Below are positions 21,559-29,699 of a stretch of 30,176 bases of DNA, piece by piece. The stretch is taken from contig FR895518.1 of assembly GCA_000434435.1 (NCBI GenBank), positions 13,509 through 43,684 on the forward strand. The letters are read 5' to 3'. Within the stretch, counting starts at the first letter, position 1. Each line of letters starts with the position of its first letter. Under the pieces are notes generated by a model. It had not been told where the DNA came from, did no database searches, and saw nothing but the letters and a program-made list of their open reading frames with translations. This stretch comes from Firmicutes bacterium CAG:475. Lineage in GTDB: Bacteria; Bacillota; Clostridia; Christensenellales; CAG-917. Both the position numbers and the translations under genes were made by a program.

Positions 21559-23163
21559 ATGAGCAAGTACATTTTCGTAACGGGCGGAGTCGTATCGGGA
21601 CTCGGAAAAGGTATCGTGGCGGCATCCCTCGGCAGACTTTTGAAGTCGGCGGGATACAGCGTGTATATCGAAAAATTCGATCCTTACATGAACATAGACC
21701 CCGGCACTCTCAACCCCACCCAGCACGGAGAGGTGTTCGTCACCGAGGACGGCGCGGAAACCGATCTCGATCTCGGACACTACGAGAGATTTATCAACGA
21801 AAACCTCACAAAAAGCTCCACTCTCACAAGCGGAAAAATCTATCAGAACGTTCTGAATAAGGAAAGAAACGGCGAGTACGGCGGAAAAACCGTGCAAATT
21901 ATCCCCCACGTCACCAACGAGATAAAACAACACATACTCGACACCGCAGAGGAATCGGGCGCGGACATTCTCATCACCGAAATCGGCGGCACGGTGGGTG
22001 ATATCGAAAGCCAGCCCTACCTCGAAGCACTGCGCCAATTCAGCCTCGACGTAGGCAGAGAAAACTGTGCGTTCATCCACGTCTGCCTGCTTCTTTATAT
22101 GGCTTGCTCGGACGAATTTAAATCAAAGCCCGTGCAACACTCCGTGCGCGAACTGCAACGCTTCGGCATCTTCCCCGACGTCGTAATCACACGCTCGGAC
22201 AAAACCCCTCCCGAAGAAATCATCAAAAAAATCTCGCTTTTCTGCTCGATAAACGAGGACGCCGTCGTGCCCAGCACCACCGTCAAATGCCTTTACGATG
22301 CTCCCGTCATGCTCTATCGAAACGGACTTTATAAAGCAGTTGCAAACGCGCTCTCGCTCGACAAAAAATGCGACTTGTCCGATTGGAAAAAGAAAGTTGC
22401 CGACCTCAAAATCAAATCCGTCAAAACAAAAATCGCAATCGTGGGCAAATACGTTTCCCTTCGCGACTCGTACATCTCGCTCGTCGAGGCAATCAAGCAC
22501 GCGGGCGGCGCAAACAAAACGGGCATCGAACTCAAATGGGTTGACAGCGAAACCGTCACCGACAAAAACGTCGAAGAAAAACTTAAAGACGTTGACGGAA
22601 TCATCATCCCCGGCGGCTTCGGCACAAGAGGCGTTGAGGGCATGATTGCAACCTGCAAATACGCGCGCACGCACAAAATACCTTATTTGGGAATCTGCCT
22701 CGGCATGCAAGTCACCGTCATCGAATACGCTCGCGACGTGCTTGGCATAAAAGACGCCACAAGCGGTGAATTTTCCGAAAGCGGCAGCCACGTCATCGAC
22801 ATTCTGCCCGACAAGAAAGGCAAGAAAATCGGCGGAACGATGCGCCTTGGCGCATACCCCTGCGCACTCAAAGCCGGCACGAAAATCAAAGAAGCATACG
22901 GCAATCGCGACATGATAGAAGAAAGACACCGCCACAGATACGAATTCAATTCCGATTATCTCGAAGCGTTTGAAAAAGGCGGACTTGTGATAAGCGGCAA
23001 ATCCCCCGACGGTCGCATCGTGGAAACGGTCGAAGTCAAAGACCATCCTTTCTTCGTGGGCGTTCAGTTCCATCCCGAATTTACTTCTCGTCCCGAAGTC
23101 GCAAATCCGATTTTCGCAGCGTTCGTCAAAGCAGCAAAGGGCGGAAACCACCCGTCAAAATGA
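21559..23163 (+). CDS. pyrG: CTP synthase
   Basis: The 534-residue enzyme converts UTP to CTP with ATP and glutamine. The N-terminal synthase domain opens with KYIFVTGGVVSGLGKGIVAA and contains the substrate segments DPYMNIDPGTLNPTQHGEVF and ITEIGGTVGDIESQPYLEA. The C-terminal class I glutamine amidotransferase has the nucleophile in YLGICLGMQ near residue 380 and the GVQFHPEFTSRP motif. Length and order are standard. The ribosome site TTGGAGG is strong. It is expressed singly, with an attenuator before and a terminator after. It faces away from the nucleoside importer, which may salvage the same pool. Confidence 0.97.
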   Translation: MSKYIFVTGGVVSGLGKGIVAASLGRLLKSAGYSVYIEKFDPYMNIDPGTLNPTQHGEVFVTEDGAETDLDLGHYERFINENLTKSSTLTSGKIYQNVLNKERNGEYGGKTVQIIPHVTNEIKQHILDTAEESGADILITEIGGTVGDIESQPYLEALRQFSLDVGRENCAFIHVCLLLYMACSDEFKSKPVQHSVRELQRFGIFPDVVITRSDKTPPEEIIKKISLFCSINEDAVVPSTTVKCLYDAPVMLYRNGLYKAVANALSLDKKCDLSDWKKKVADLKIKSVKTKIAIVGKYVSLRDSYISLVEAIKHAGGANKTGIELKWVDSETVTDKNVEEKLKDVDGIIIPGGFGTRGVEGMIATCKYARTHKIPYLGICLGMQVTVIEYARDVLGIKDATSGEFSESGSHVIDILPDKKGKKIGGTMRLGAYPCALKAGTKIKEAYGNRDMIEERHRHRYEFNSDYLEAFEKGGLVISGKSPDGRIVETVEVKDHPFFVGVQFHPEFTSRPEVANPIFAAFVKAAKGGNHPSK

Positions 23164-23196
23164 TTGGCTGAAAAATTCTAAATACGTTAAATTTGC

Positions 23197-23225
23197 AAAA
23201 AGGGCGTTTTATCGACGCTCTTTTT
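23197..23225 (+). terminator. Terminator of pyrG
   Basis: An 11-bp stem (23197-23207 with 23215-23225, one G-U) ends in TTTTT, 33 bp after the stop. Confidence 0.8.
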
Positions 23226-23487
23226 GTATATAAACTTGCTTTTTTGTGAAATCGCATTTTTAAAATATCACCGTTTGTCTTTCCGTCTTTGTGTTGCACG
23301 AACGAGTTTTTTAAGCGAAATGATTTGTTAAATCGTCGTCAGAATATTTGCCGAAAAAGACCGAAGTCGATGCTTGTATAATTAAATATACGGTTTTGTT
23401 GTAAATAATCGAATTTCGCTTTGCTTTGAGAGGAATATTGGATATAATTGAACTGTATTCGTTGAAAAAACCTTTTTAGGAGAACAT
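23226..23487 (+). promoter_or_regulatory. pyrG-guaA intergenic region with guaA promoter
   Basis: The best -10 is TATAAT at 23443-23448 with a weak TTTGCT 17 bp upstream. A second candidate, TGTATAAT, lies near 23375. The leader from the first is only about 35 nt and holds no purine-riboswitch fold. The ribosome site is AGGAG at 23478-23482. Nothing else is visible in this stretch. Confidence 0.45.
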
Positions 23488-25011
23488 ATGAAAAATCAAA
23501 CCATTCTCGTTTTGGACTTCGGCGGACAATACAAAGAGCTCATCGCGCGCAGCGTGCGCAGAATGAACGTGTATTCCGTCGTCGAACCGTCTTGCATTTC
23601 AGAGGAAAAACTCAAAGAAATCGACCCTATCGGCATCATTTTTACGGGCGGACCGAACAGCGTTTATCTTGAAAATTCTCCCCGTTGCTCGAAGGCGGTG
23701 TTCGATCTGGGTGTGCCTATCTTGGGCATTTGCTACGGCATGCAATATATGGCGTATTCCTTTGGCGGAGTGGTCAAAGAAGGCACCGTGCGCGAATACG
23801 GACAAACCAAGGTGTTTATCGGCGACTGCGCAATCTTCGACGGTCTTGGCAAAGAAGAAGAAATGCTCATGAGCCACACCGACTACGTTGCGCAAGTTCC
23901 CGACGGATTCAAGGTGGTGGCAACGACGTCAGATTGTCCGTGCGCTGCAATCGCAAACGAGGATAAAAAGCTCTACGGCGTGCAATTCCACCCCGAAGTC
24001 GAACGTTCCGTAAACGGAATGAAAGTGCTTGAAAACTTCGTTTTAAAGGTGTGCGGAGCAAAACGCGACTATTCTTTGGACGACTATATCGACACGCAAA
24101 TCAAGCTCATACGCGAAAAAGTGGGCGACAAAAAAGTTCTTCTCGGTCTTTCGGGCGGCGTTGACAGCTCCGTCGTTGCCGCACTCATAAGCAAGGCTAT
24201 CCCCGATCAACTGCTTTGCGTGTACGTCGATCACGGCTTCATGCGCAAGGACGAAACAAAACAAATCAAAGAAGCGTTTGCCAATATGCCGCTCAAGCTC
24301 GAAGTGGTTGACGCAAGCGAAAAATTCTTGTCGAAAATCGCGGGCGTAACCGATCCCGAACGCAAGAGAAAAATTATCGGCGAGGAGTTTGTCAAGACGT
24401 TTGCCGAAGTATCGAAAGCGCAAAAAGGCTATGATTTCCTTGCCCAAGGCACAATTTATCCCGACGTCATCGAATCGGGCGCAAACAACTCGGCAAACAT
24501 CAAGAGCCACCACAACGTCGGCGGTCTCCCAAAAGATTTGCCCTTTATCGGACTTGTCGAACCTTTGCGCGGACTCTTTAAAGACGAAGTGCGCGTCATA
24601 GGCAAAAAGCTCGGTCTTCCCGACTATCTTGTCAATCGTCAACCCTTCCCCGGTCCGGGACTTGCAATCCGTACAATCGGCGAAATCACCAAAGAGAAAC
24701 TCGACGTGTTGCGCGACGCAGACGCTATAGTGCGTGAAGAAATCGGCGCAAGCGGCGTAAAATCCGACCAATATTTTGCCGTCATCACGGACACTAAATC
24801 GGTCGGCGTCATCGGCGACTACCGCAATTACGGCTATGTGATTGTCATAAGAGCGGTTTCAACCTCCGACTTTATGACTGCGGAGTACACTCGCCTCCCT
24901 TATGACTTGCTCACCAAAATGGCATCTCGTATCGTCAACGAAGTCAAAGGCATAAGCCGCGTTTGCTACGACGTGACGGGCAAACCCCCGGCGACAATCG
25001 AGTGGGAATAA
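23488..25011 (+). CDS. guaA: GMP synthase (glutamine-hydrolysing)
   Basis: The 507-residue enzyme makes GMP from XMP using ATP and glutamine. The N-terminal amidotransferase has its nucleophile in ILGICYGMQYMA and the partner motif YGVQFHPEVERS. The PP-loop ATPase has LLGLSGGVDSSVVAALI near residue 220. The C-terminal dimerisation domain shows NRQPFPGPGLAIRTIGEI and ends KPPATIEWE. Length is typical. With pyrG upstream and dut downstream it forms a run of nucleotide-metabolism genes on this strand. Confidence 0.97.
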   Translation: MKNQTILVLDFGGQYKELIARSVRRMNVYSVVEPSCISEEKLKEIDPIGIIFTGGPNSVYLENSPRCSKAVFDLGVPILGICYGMQYMAYSFGGVVKEGTVREYGQTKVFIGDCAIFDGLGKEEEMLMSHTDYVAQVPDGFKVVATTSDCPCAAIANEDKKLYGVQFHPEVERSVNGMKVLENFVLKVCGAKRDYSLDDYIDTQIKLIREKVGDKKVLLGLSGGVDSSVVAALISKAIPDQLLCVYVDHGFMRKDETKQIKEAFANMPLKLEVVDASEKFLSKIAGVTDPERKRKIIGEEFVKTFAEVSKAQKGYDFLAQGTIYPDVIESGANNSANIKSHHNVGGLPKDLPFIGLVEPLRGLFKDEVRVIGKKLGLPDYLVNRQPFPGPGLAIRTIGEITKEKLDVLRDADAIVREEIGASGVKSDQYFAVITDTKSVGVIGDYRNYGYVIVIRAVSTSDFMTAEYTRLPYDLLTKMASRIVNEVKGISRVCYDVTGKPPATIEWE

Positions 25012-25146
25012 GGAAAAATTATCTTTAAGTCAATTTTTGCAGGTGTAGACCTGTGAAAGTGGCTGAAAAGTGAGCTTTCCTCTCGGATTTGATGGCAGAT
25101 TGATATCTTATCTGAAAACGATGAATAATTGAGAGGTAACCAAACC

Positions 25147-25596
25147 GTGGAAATCAAGCAATACACCAAAGAACGCATCCCGGATGTGCTTCAATTTGAG
25201 CGTGACCTGCGCGCTGAGGAGGACTTCTGGGGATGGGAAATTGACGAGAAGTACATAGCCGATGTGACGGCGAGTTTTGAAAATCCCACATTTTCCGATT
25301 CTCTTTCTTTGCTTGCCTATCTGGACGGCAAGGTGGTGGGGCGGATTGACTGCGCTTTGATTCACACCCACTTTGACGGCAGCGTAAAGGCGTATCTTGA
25401 CTGGATCTGCGTCATCAAAAGCTACCGGCATCGGGGTGTTGCACAGGGATTAATGACCGCCCTGCGAAGGGAACTAAAACAGCGTGGTGTAGATACCCTC
25501 ATTGGTCTAATCGCCTCCAACGAAGATGCCCGGCGATTCTATCGAAGCCTTCCCCATGCCGAAATCAAAGACGAGGGAATTTGGATCGATCTGTGA
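25147..25596 (+). CDS. GNAT-family N-acetyltransferase
   Basis: The 149-residue protein shows the acetyl-CoA-binding motif of the GNAT fold (ICVIKSYRHRGVAQGLMTAL) and the following helix with IASNEDARRFYRSL. The substrate is unknown; small-molecule resistance-type acetyltransferases share this layout. GTG at 25147, with GAGAGG 10 nt upstream, is the best start; a TTG at 25129 would overlap that site. Codon choice (more CTG, CGG and GCC) looks somewhat unlike guaA and dut on either side, which hints at later insertion into a guaA-dut neighbourhood. This is an impression, not a computed statistic. Confidence 0.82.
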   Translation: MEIKQYTKERIPDVLQFERDLRAEEDFWGWEIDEKYIADVTASFENPTFSDSLSLLAYLDGKVVGRIDCALIHTHFDGSVKAYLDWICVIKSYRHRGVAQGLMTALRRELKQRGVDTLIGLIASNEDARRFYRSLPHAEIKDEGIWIDL

Positions 25597-25647
25597 TCAA
25601 AAAAATCAGAGCATTTGTTTGCGACGTAATGCTAAAAGGATAAAAAC

Positions 25648-26094
25648 ATGCAACACGTATCCGTAAAACTCAAAAAACTGAATGAAAACGCAATCGTTCC
25701 GAAATACGGCACGCCTTATGCCGCAGGGGCGGACTTGTACGCTTGCGAGGGCAAAGACATTGTGGTCGAACCGCACCAAACGGTGTTTATACACACCGGC
25801 GTTGCAATCGAGATTCCCGACGGACTTGTCGGACTTGTCTACGCGCGCAGCGGACTTGCATCCAAACGCTCCCTTGCGCCTGCAAACAAAGTGGGCGTTA
25901 TCGACTGCGATTACAGAGGCGAGATTATCGTGTCGTTGCACAACCACTCGGACGAGGCGCAAACGATTGCCGACAAAGAGCGTGTTGCACAACTTGTGAT
26001 TGCACCGTGCTTTGTTGCGGACTTCGAAGAAGTTGACGATTTGAGCGACACCGATCGCGGACAAGGCGGCTTCGGCAGCACCGGCAAGCTGTGA
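25648..26094 (+). CDS. dut: Deoxyuridine triphosphatase (dUTPase)
   Basis: The 148-residue product has the five motifs of trimeric dUTPases in order: GTPYAAGADLYAC, YARSGLASK, the uridine-binding GVIDCDYRGEI, VAQLVIAPC and the C-terminal RGQGGFGSTG. It hydrolyses dUTP to dUMP, keeping uracil out of DNA and feeding thymidylate synthesis. Length is standard. The ribosome site is AAAAGGA. Confidence 0.95.
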   Translation: MQHVSVKLKKLNENAIVPKYGTPYAAGADLYACEGKDIVVEPHQTVFIHTGVAIEIPDGLVGLVYARSGLASKRSLAPANKVGVIDCDYRGEIIVSLHNHSDEAQTIADKERVAQLVIAPCFVADFEEVDDLSDTDRGQGGFGSTGKL

Positions 26095-26173
26095 TATTTG
26101 CTTTTGTTCGAAAGCGAAAATTCCAAATCAAAAACGAACGAAAAACCGCATGTAAACCGGCATAAAAACATAC

Positions 26174-26202
26174 AAAAAAAGCACGAAAATCGTGCTTTTT
26201 TT
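26174..26202. terminator. Bidirectional terminator between dut and the alpha/beta hydrolase
   Basis: A 13-bp perfect stem (26174-26186 with 26190-26202) with loop AAA has A7 and T7 ends, so it works on both strands for the convergent genes. Confidence 0.85.
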
Positions 26203-26286
26203 GTGCGTTTTTAGCGTTTTATTATTGTGATAAACTTTATTTTTTATATCTATAAAACGATTTCGGTTTGATTAATCGATTTCTTT

Positions 26287-27417
26287 TCACTCTATCTCAA
26301 AATAGTTGAGAAATGCAATCGTGCGTTTCATTGCCTCTTTGGATATTGTGAGGAATTGCGCCACGGGGAAGGCATGCACCGCCCATTTGCCCTCACCGTG
26401 ATAATGCTCGTAACTTACGCCCAAGTCTTGCAATTTCTTGACAAGGTCGAACGTGAGGACGGCAAGTTTGTCGTTTTCGGCGGAAATGGCAAAGGTCGGC
26501 GGAAAATCTTTCGTAACCCAATTGATAGGCGAAATTTCTTTTTGAAGCTCCTCACTGCACTCTTCGACGGGAGTACCTTTGCAATAGGATTGCGTGTAAA
26601 TGCCTATGTTCTTGAAGCCGGTATGCACGGCTTTCGGAAAATCGTACACGCCGCAATTGAGCATAAGCGCGGATATTCTTTGATTTTTTGAACGCTCGTC
26701 GAGGTCGAAATGCGCCGCGTATTCGGGATTTGTGCTTATTGCGCCTGCCATACTGCTCAAATGCGCGCCGGCACTCTCGCCGCCCACGAAAATTCTGTCC
26801 ATATCGATGTTGTATTCGTCTGCGTGTTCTTTAAGCCAGGCAAACGCCTTGTAGACATTTTGTATCATTTCGGGATGTCCGTAAAAAGGCGCTTCGCCAT
26901 AGTACAAACTTGCCACGAAATAACCCGTTTTTTCGCAAAGTTTGGTGGTGTAGGCTTCTCTCGTTTCGGGCAAACCGCCTATCCAACCTCCACCGTGAAT
27001 ATAGACGAAAACGCGCGATTTTTTGTTTCTGTCCCTATCTTTGCGCTCGTAAAAATCGAGATACAAACGCTTGTCGTCATCGTCGTATCTGACGAATCTG
27101 GTCGTTTTCACCTTGTGCGAACGATGAAAACTGAATATCGTGAGCCAACCCAAAAACTCGTTTTTTGCATGGCCGCCGGCGACGTAAAGATACTTTGCGT
27201 CGTATGCCGCTTTTTTTGCCTGTTTCTTTGCGTACTTCTTTGCCTTGGCGGTAAACTCGACGACGTTTTCTTTTGCAAGCACGATTTTCGCTTCTCGCTC
27301 CTCGCGCCTGATTTGCTTGTCGAGGTTTTCTCTTCTCTTTTCTAATTGTGCGTACTTTGCGTCGAAAATATCTCTCTTTGCAAGGTTGTCAAGAGTTGTA
27401 AATATGCGACGTTTCAT
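26287..27417 (-). CDS. Alpha/beta hydrolase of the hormone-sensitive lipase type with basic coiled N-terminus
   Basis: The 376-residue protein has an oxyanion motif HGGGW (VFVYIHGGGWIGG), the nucleophile elbow GESAG (VGGESAGAHLSS), an acid in AENDKLAV and the histidine in WAVHAFPV: a full Ser-Asp-His triad. This pattern is that of HSL-type carboxylesterases. The first 85 residues are unusual, a charged helix rich in Lys, Arg, Glu and Ala (LEKRRENLDKQIRREEREAK, then KAKKYAKKQAKKAAYDAK) that could bind nucleic acid, membrane phospholipid or a partner. No signal peptide is seen, so it is cytoplasmic. I start at 27417, where GGAG stands 8 nt upstream. The substrate is unknown. Confidence 0.83.
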   Translation of the reverse strand: MKRRIFTTLDNLAKRDIFDAKYAQLEKRRENLDKQIRREEREAKIVLAKENVVEFTAKAKKYAKKQAKKAAYDAKYLYVAGGHAKNEFLGWLTIFSFHRSHKVKTTRFVRYDDDDKRLYLDFYERKDRDRNKKSRVFVYIHGGGWIGGLPETREAYTTKLCEKTGYFVASLYYGEAPFYGHPEMIQNVYKAFAWLKEHADEYNIDMDRIFVGGESAGAHLSSMAGAISTNPEYAAHFDLDERSKNQRISALMLNCGVYDFPKAVHTGFKNIGIYTQSYCKGTPVEECSEELQKEISPINWVTKDFPPTFAISAENDKLAVLTFDLVKKLQDLGVSYEHYHGEGKWAVHAFPVAQFLTISKEAMKRTIAFLNYFEIE

Positions 27418-27463
27418 ATGTTTTTCTCCGTCAAAAGAATGGTTGATTTTTGTTTTATATTGC

Positions 27464-27511
27464 AAAACAAGGTTTTTATTGCGCTATTTTGCACATATAA
27501 AACCTTGTTTT
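27464..27511. terminator. Terminator of the ftsH-cysE-cysS operon
   Basis: AAAACAAGGTTTT (27464-27476) pairs perfectly with 27499-27511 across a 22-nt loop. It lies just past the cysS stop on the minus strand and is flanked by T-rich sequence. Confidence 0.6.
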
Positions 27512-27524
27512 TGTCATTTTGCGT

Positions 27525-28928
27525 TTATTCTGCTTTTTCTGCGAACGAGCCGTCTTTGGTGTCCTTGACGACGTATCCGAGCTCGTTTATTTTGGCTCTT
27601 ATCGCGTCCGCGCTCGCCCAGTCTTTGTTTGCTTTTGCGACTTTTCTTTGCTCGACGAGGTCAAGCACTTCTTGTGGAATCGCGCCCTCTTTCGCCTTTT
27701 GTTTTTGCTCGTAATATGCGATAAAGTCCTTGGGCTCGCACTTGAAAAGTCCCAGCAAATTGTAGGTTTTGACAACCTGTTTCGCATCGGCAACCGCTTC
27801 GGGATCGCCGGCTCTCAACTTCGCTCTTATACCTTTGAAAATGCCGAACAAATCCGCAAGTGCTTTTGCCGTATTGAAATCGTCGTCCATTGCGCGATTG
27901 AATCCGTCGTCAATCCACTTGCTTTGCTTGTCGCACTCGAGTCCGCTCTCTTTCACCTCTTCGAGCGTCTTGTAGAACTCGTACATATGCTTGTCTGCGT
28001 CGGGGAACAACTCGTTTGTGATATTGATGTCCCCTCTGTAATTTGTTTGCAACAAAGCGTACTTGATTGTGTCGGGCTTGTACTCGTCAAGAAGGTCGGA
28101 AAGGAGCAGACTGTTGCCCAGCGACTTGCTCATCTTTTGTCCGTTGACTTTGATAAGTCCGTTGTGAATCCAATATTTTGCAAATTGCTTGCCGGTGAGA
28201 GCTTCCGTTTGCGCAATCTCGTTTTCGTGGTGAGGGAAAATCAAATCTCTTCCGCCGCCGTGCACGTCTATTTGGTCGCCGAACGCCGCTCTGTTCATTG
28301 CCGAACATTCGATATGCCAGCCCGGTCTGCCTTTGCCCCACGGCGATTCCCAGTATATTTCGCCTTCTTTTGCGGATTTCCAAAGCGCGAAATCGAGAGG
28401 ATTGCGCTTGTTCTCCTCGTTTTCTATACGCACGCTTTCGTACGCGTCTTCGAGCTTTCTTCCGCTGAGTTTGCCATAGCCGGGGAAACTCTCGACGGAA
28501 AAATACACGTCGCCCCTATCCGTTGCATAGGCATGTCCCTTTTCGATGAGCTTGGACACGAAATCCATGATATTGTCTATATTGCAGGTTGCTTTGAGCC
28601 AAATCGTCGGATCGTCAACCTCGAACTTGCGCATGAGTTTGTCGATTTTGTCAATCATCATGCTTGCATATTCGAGAGGCGGTATGCCCGTTTCTTTGGA
28701 CTTTGCGATGATTTTGTCGTCGACGTCGGTGTAGTTGCGCGCATAGTTGACCTTGTATCCGATTTTCTCGAAATACTTGCGGATTATATCGTAAATGAGT
28801 GCCTGATATGCGTGACCTATATGCGCTTCGCCCGAAACCGTGATTCCGCATGCGTACATGTTGACTTGCCCCTCGTGAATGGGGACAAAATCTTCTTTTT
28901 TTCTGGTGAGTGTGTTGTAAATTTTCAT
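27525..28928 (-). CDS. cysS: Cysteine-tRNA ligase
   Basis: The 467-residue class I synthetase has the zinc-site cysteine at 27 (MYACGITVSG) and HIGH at 36-39. It also has the cysteine-binding stretch NYARNYTDVDDKII, the WHIECSAMN zinc/substrate motif and the KMSKS loop (GQKMSKSLGNS). The C-terminal anticodon-binding region ends with the usual small domain. Length matches the family. It follows cysE by 15 bp, so cysteine precursor synthesis and charging of tRNA-Cys are co-expressed. There is no T-box in the short gap; any such control would lie upstream of the operon, outside the window. Confidence 0.96.
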   Translation of the reverse strand: MKIYNTLTRKKEDFVPIHEGQVNMYACGITVSGEAHIGHAYQALIYDIIRKYFEKIGYKVNYARNYTDVDDKIIAKSKETGIPPLEYASMMIDKIDKLMRKFEVDDPTIWLKATCNIDNIMDFVSKLIEKGHAYATDRGDVYFSVESFPGYGKLSGRKLEDAYESVRIENEENKRNPLDFALWKSAKEGEIYWESPWGKGRPGWHIECSAMNRAAFGDQIDVHGGGRDLIFPHHENEIAQTEALTGKQFAKYWIHNGLIKVNGQKMSKSLGNSLLLSDLLDEYKPDTIKYALLQTNYRGDINITNELFPDADKHMYEFYKTLEEVKESGLECDKQSKWIDDGFNRAMDDDFNTAKALADLFGIFKGIRAKLRAGDPEAVADAKQVVKTYNLLGLFKCEPKDFIAYYEQKQKAKEGAIPQEVLDLVEQRKVAKANKDWASADAIRAKINELGYVVKDTKDGSFAEKAE

Positions 28929-28943
28929 AGGAACGTCGTCCTT

Positions 28944-29687
28944 TTATACCTGCGGTTTGTCCGCTTGGAATTTGTTTTGCTCCGATTGCGACAGAATTTG
29001 CACGGCTTCTTCGTTTGTGGCGTTGTCCTCGTCAACGGTTATGGAATACCTGCAAGAGTGCACGTTGAGAGCCTTTTCAAGCTCGTAAACGCGCTTGTTG
29101 AGCCGCTCGAACTCTTCCATAATCGGATCGGGAAGACGGATCTGATCCATATCCGCAACACGCTTGCCGTCTTGCTTGACCACTCTGCCGGGAACGCCCA
29201 CGACGGTCGAATAGGGCGGAACGTCTTTGAGCACCACGCTGCCTGCGCCTATTTTGCTGTGCTCGCCTATACGCACGGGACCTAGCACTTTCGCGCCTGC
29301 TGACACCATTACGCCCTCTTCGAGAGTGGGATGTCGCTTGCCCGTTTCCTTGCCCGTGCCGCCGAGAGTTACGCCTTGATAAAGCACGCAATTGTCGCCT
29401 ATCTCTGCCGTTTCGCCTATAACGAGCCCTACGCCGTGGTCGATGAAAATTCCGTTTCCTATCGTGGCGGCAGGGTGAATATCGATGCCCGTTTTCTCTT
29501 TTGCGCGGAACGCTATATAGAGTGCGAGCGACTTCATACCCTTTTGCCAAAACAAGTGCGCATAACGATAAGCACACAGGGCTTTATACCCTGTGTACGT
29601 ACGTCTTACGATCCTGCTGCTCGTGGCGGCTGGATCTTTTTGCATTATGACTTGCAAATCACGCTTTTTTGCCTCGGAAATTCTCAT
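28944..29687 (-). CDS. cysE: Serine O-acetyltransferase
   Basis: The 247-residue protein has the left-handed beta-helix hexapeptide repeats of CysE (IDIHPAATIGNGIFIDHG, VIGETAEIGDNCVLYQGVTL, then GVMVSAGAKVLGP and SKIGAGSVVL). It makes O-acetylserine from serine and acetyl-CoA, the first step of cysteine synthesis. Catalytic histidines are visible in DIHPAATIGNG and FIDHGVG. The C-terminal tail of about 45 residues after the beta helix is longer than usual and ends QADKPQV. It lies 12 bp after ftsH and 15 bp before cysS. No cysK is in the window. The ribosome site is weak (AAGG). Confidence 0.94.
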   Translation of the reverse strand: MRISEAKKRDLQVIMQKDPAATSSRIVRRTYTGYKALCAYRYAHLFWQKGMKSLALYIAFRAKEKTGIDIHPAATIGNGIFIDHGVGLVIGETAEIGDNCVLYQGVTLGGTGKETGKRHPTLEEGVMVSAGAKVLGPVRIGEHSKIGAGSVVLKDVPPYSTVVGVPGRVVKQDGKRVADMDQIRLPDPIMEEFERLNKRVYELEKALNVHSCRYSITVDEDNATNEEAVQILSQSEQNKFQADKPQV

Positions 29688-29699
29688 TGCGATGCCTTG

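Noticed and set aside
22123..23151. A 342-codon minus-strand frame opposite pyrG
   Set aside because: pyrG is certain on the other strand, and the product has the Phe/Val/Asp/Ala-rich look of an antisense frame.
23226..23487. Purine riboswitch before guaA
   Set aside because: No conserved three-way junction loops (TATA...GG and CC-type kissing loops) are visible and the predicted leader is only about 35 nt.
28929..28943. T-box leader for cysS
   Set aside because: The gap to cysE is only 15 bp; no specifier or antiterminator sequence fits.
27519..29285. A 588-codon open frame on the plus strand opposite cysS and cysE
   Set aside because: It is antisense to two confidently identified genes, has no recognisable domain, and arises from the low stop-codon density of their codon usage.
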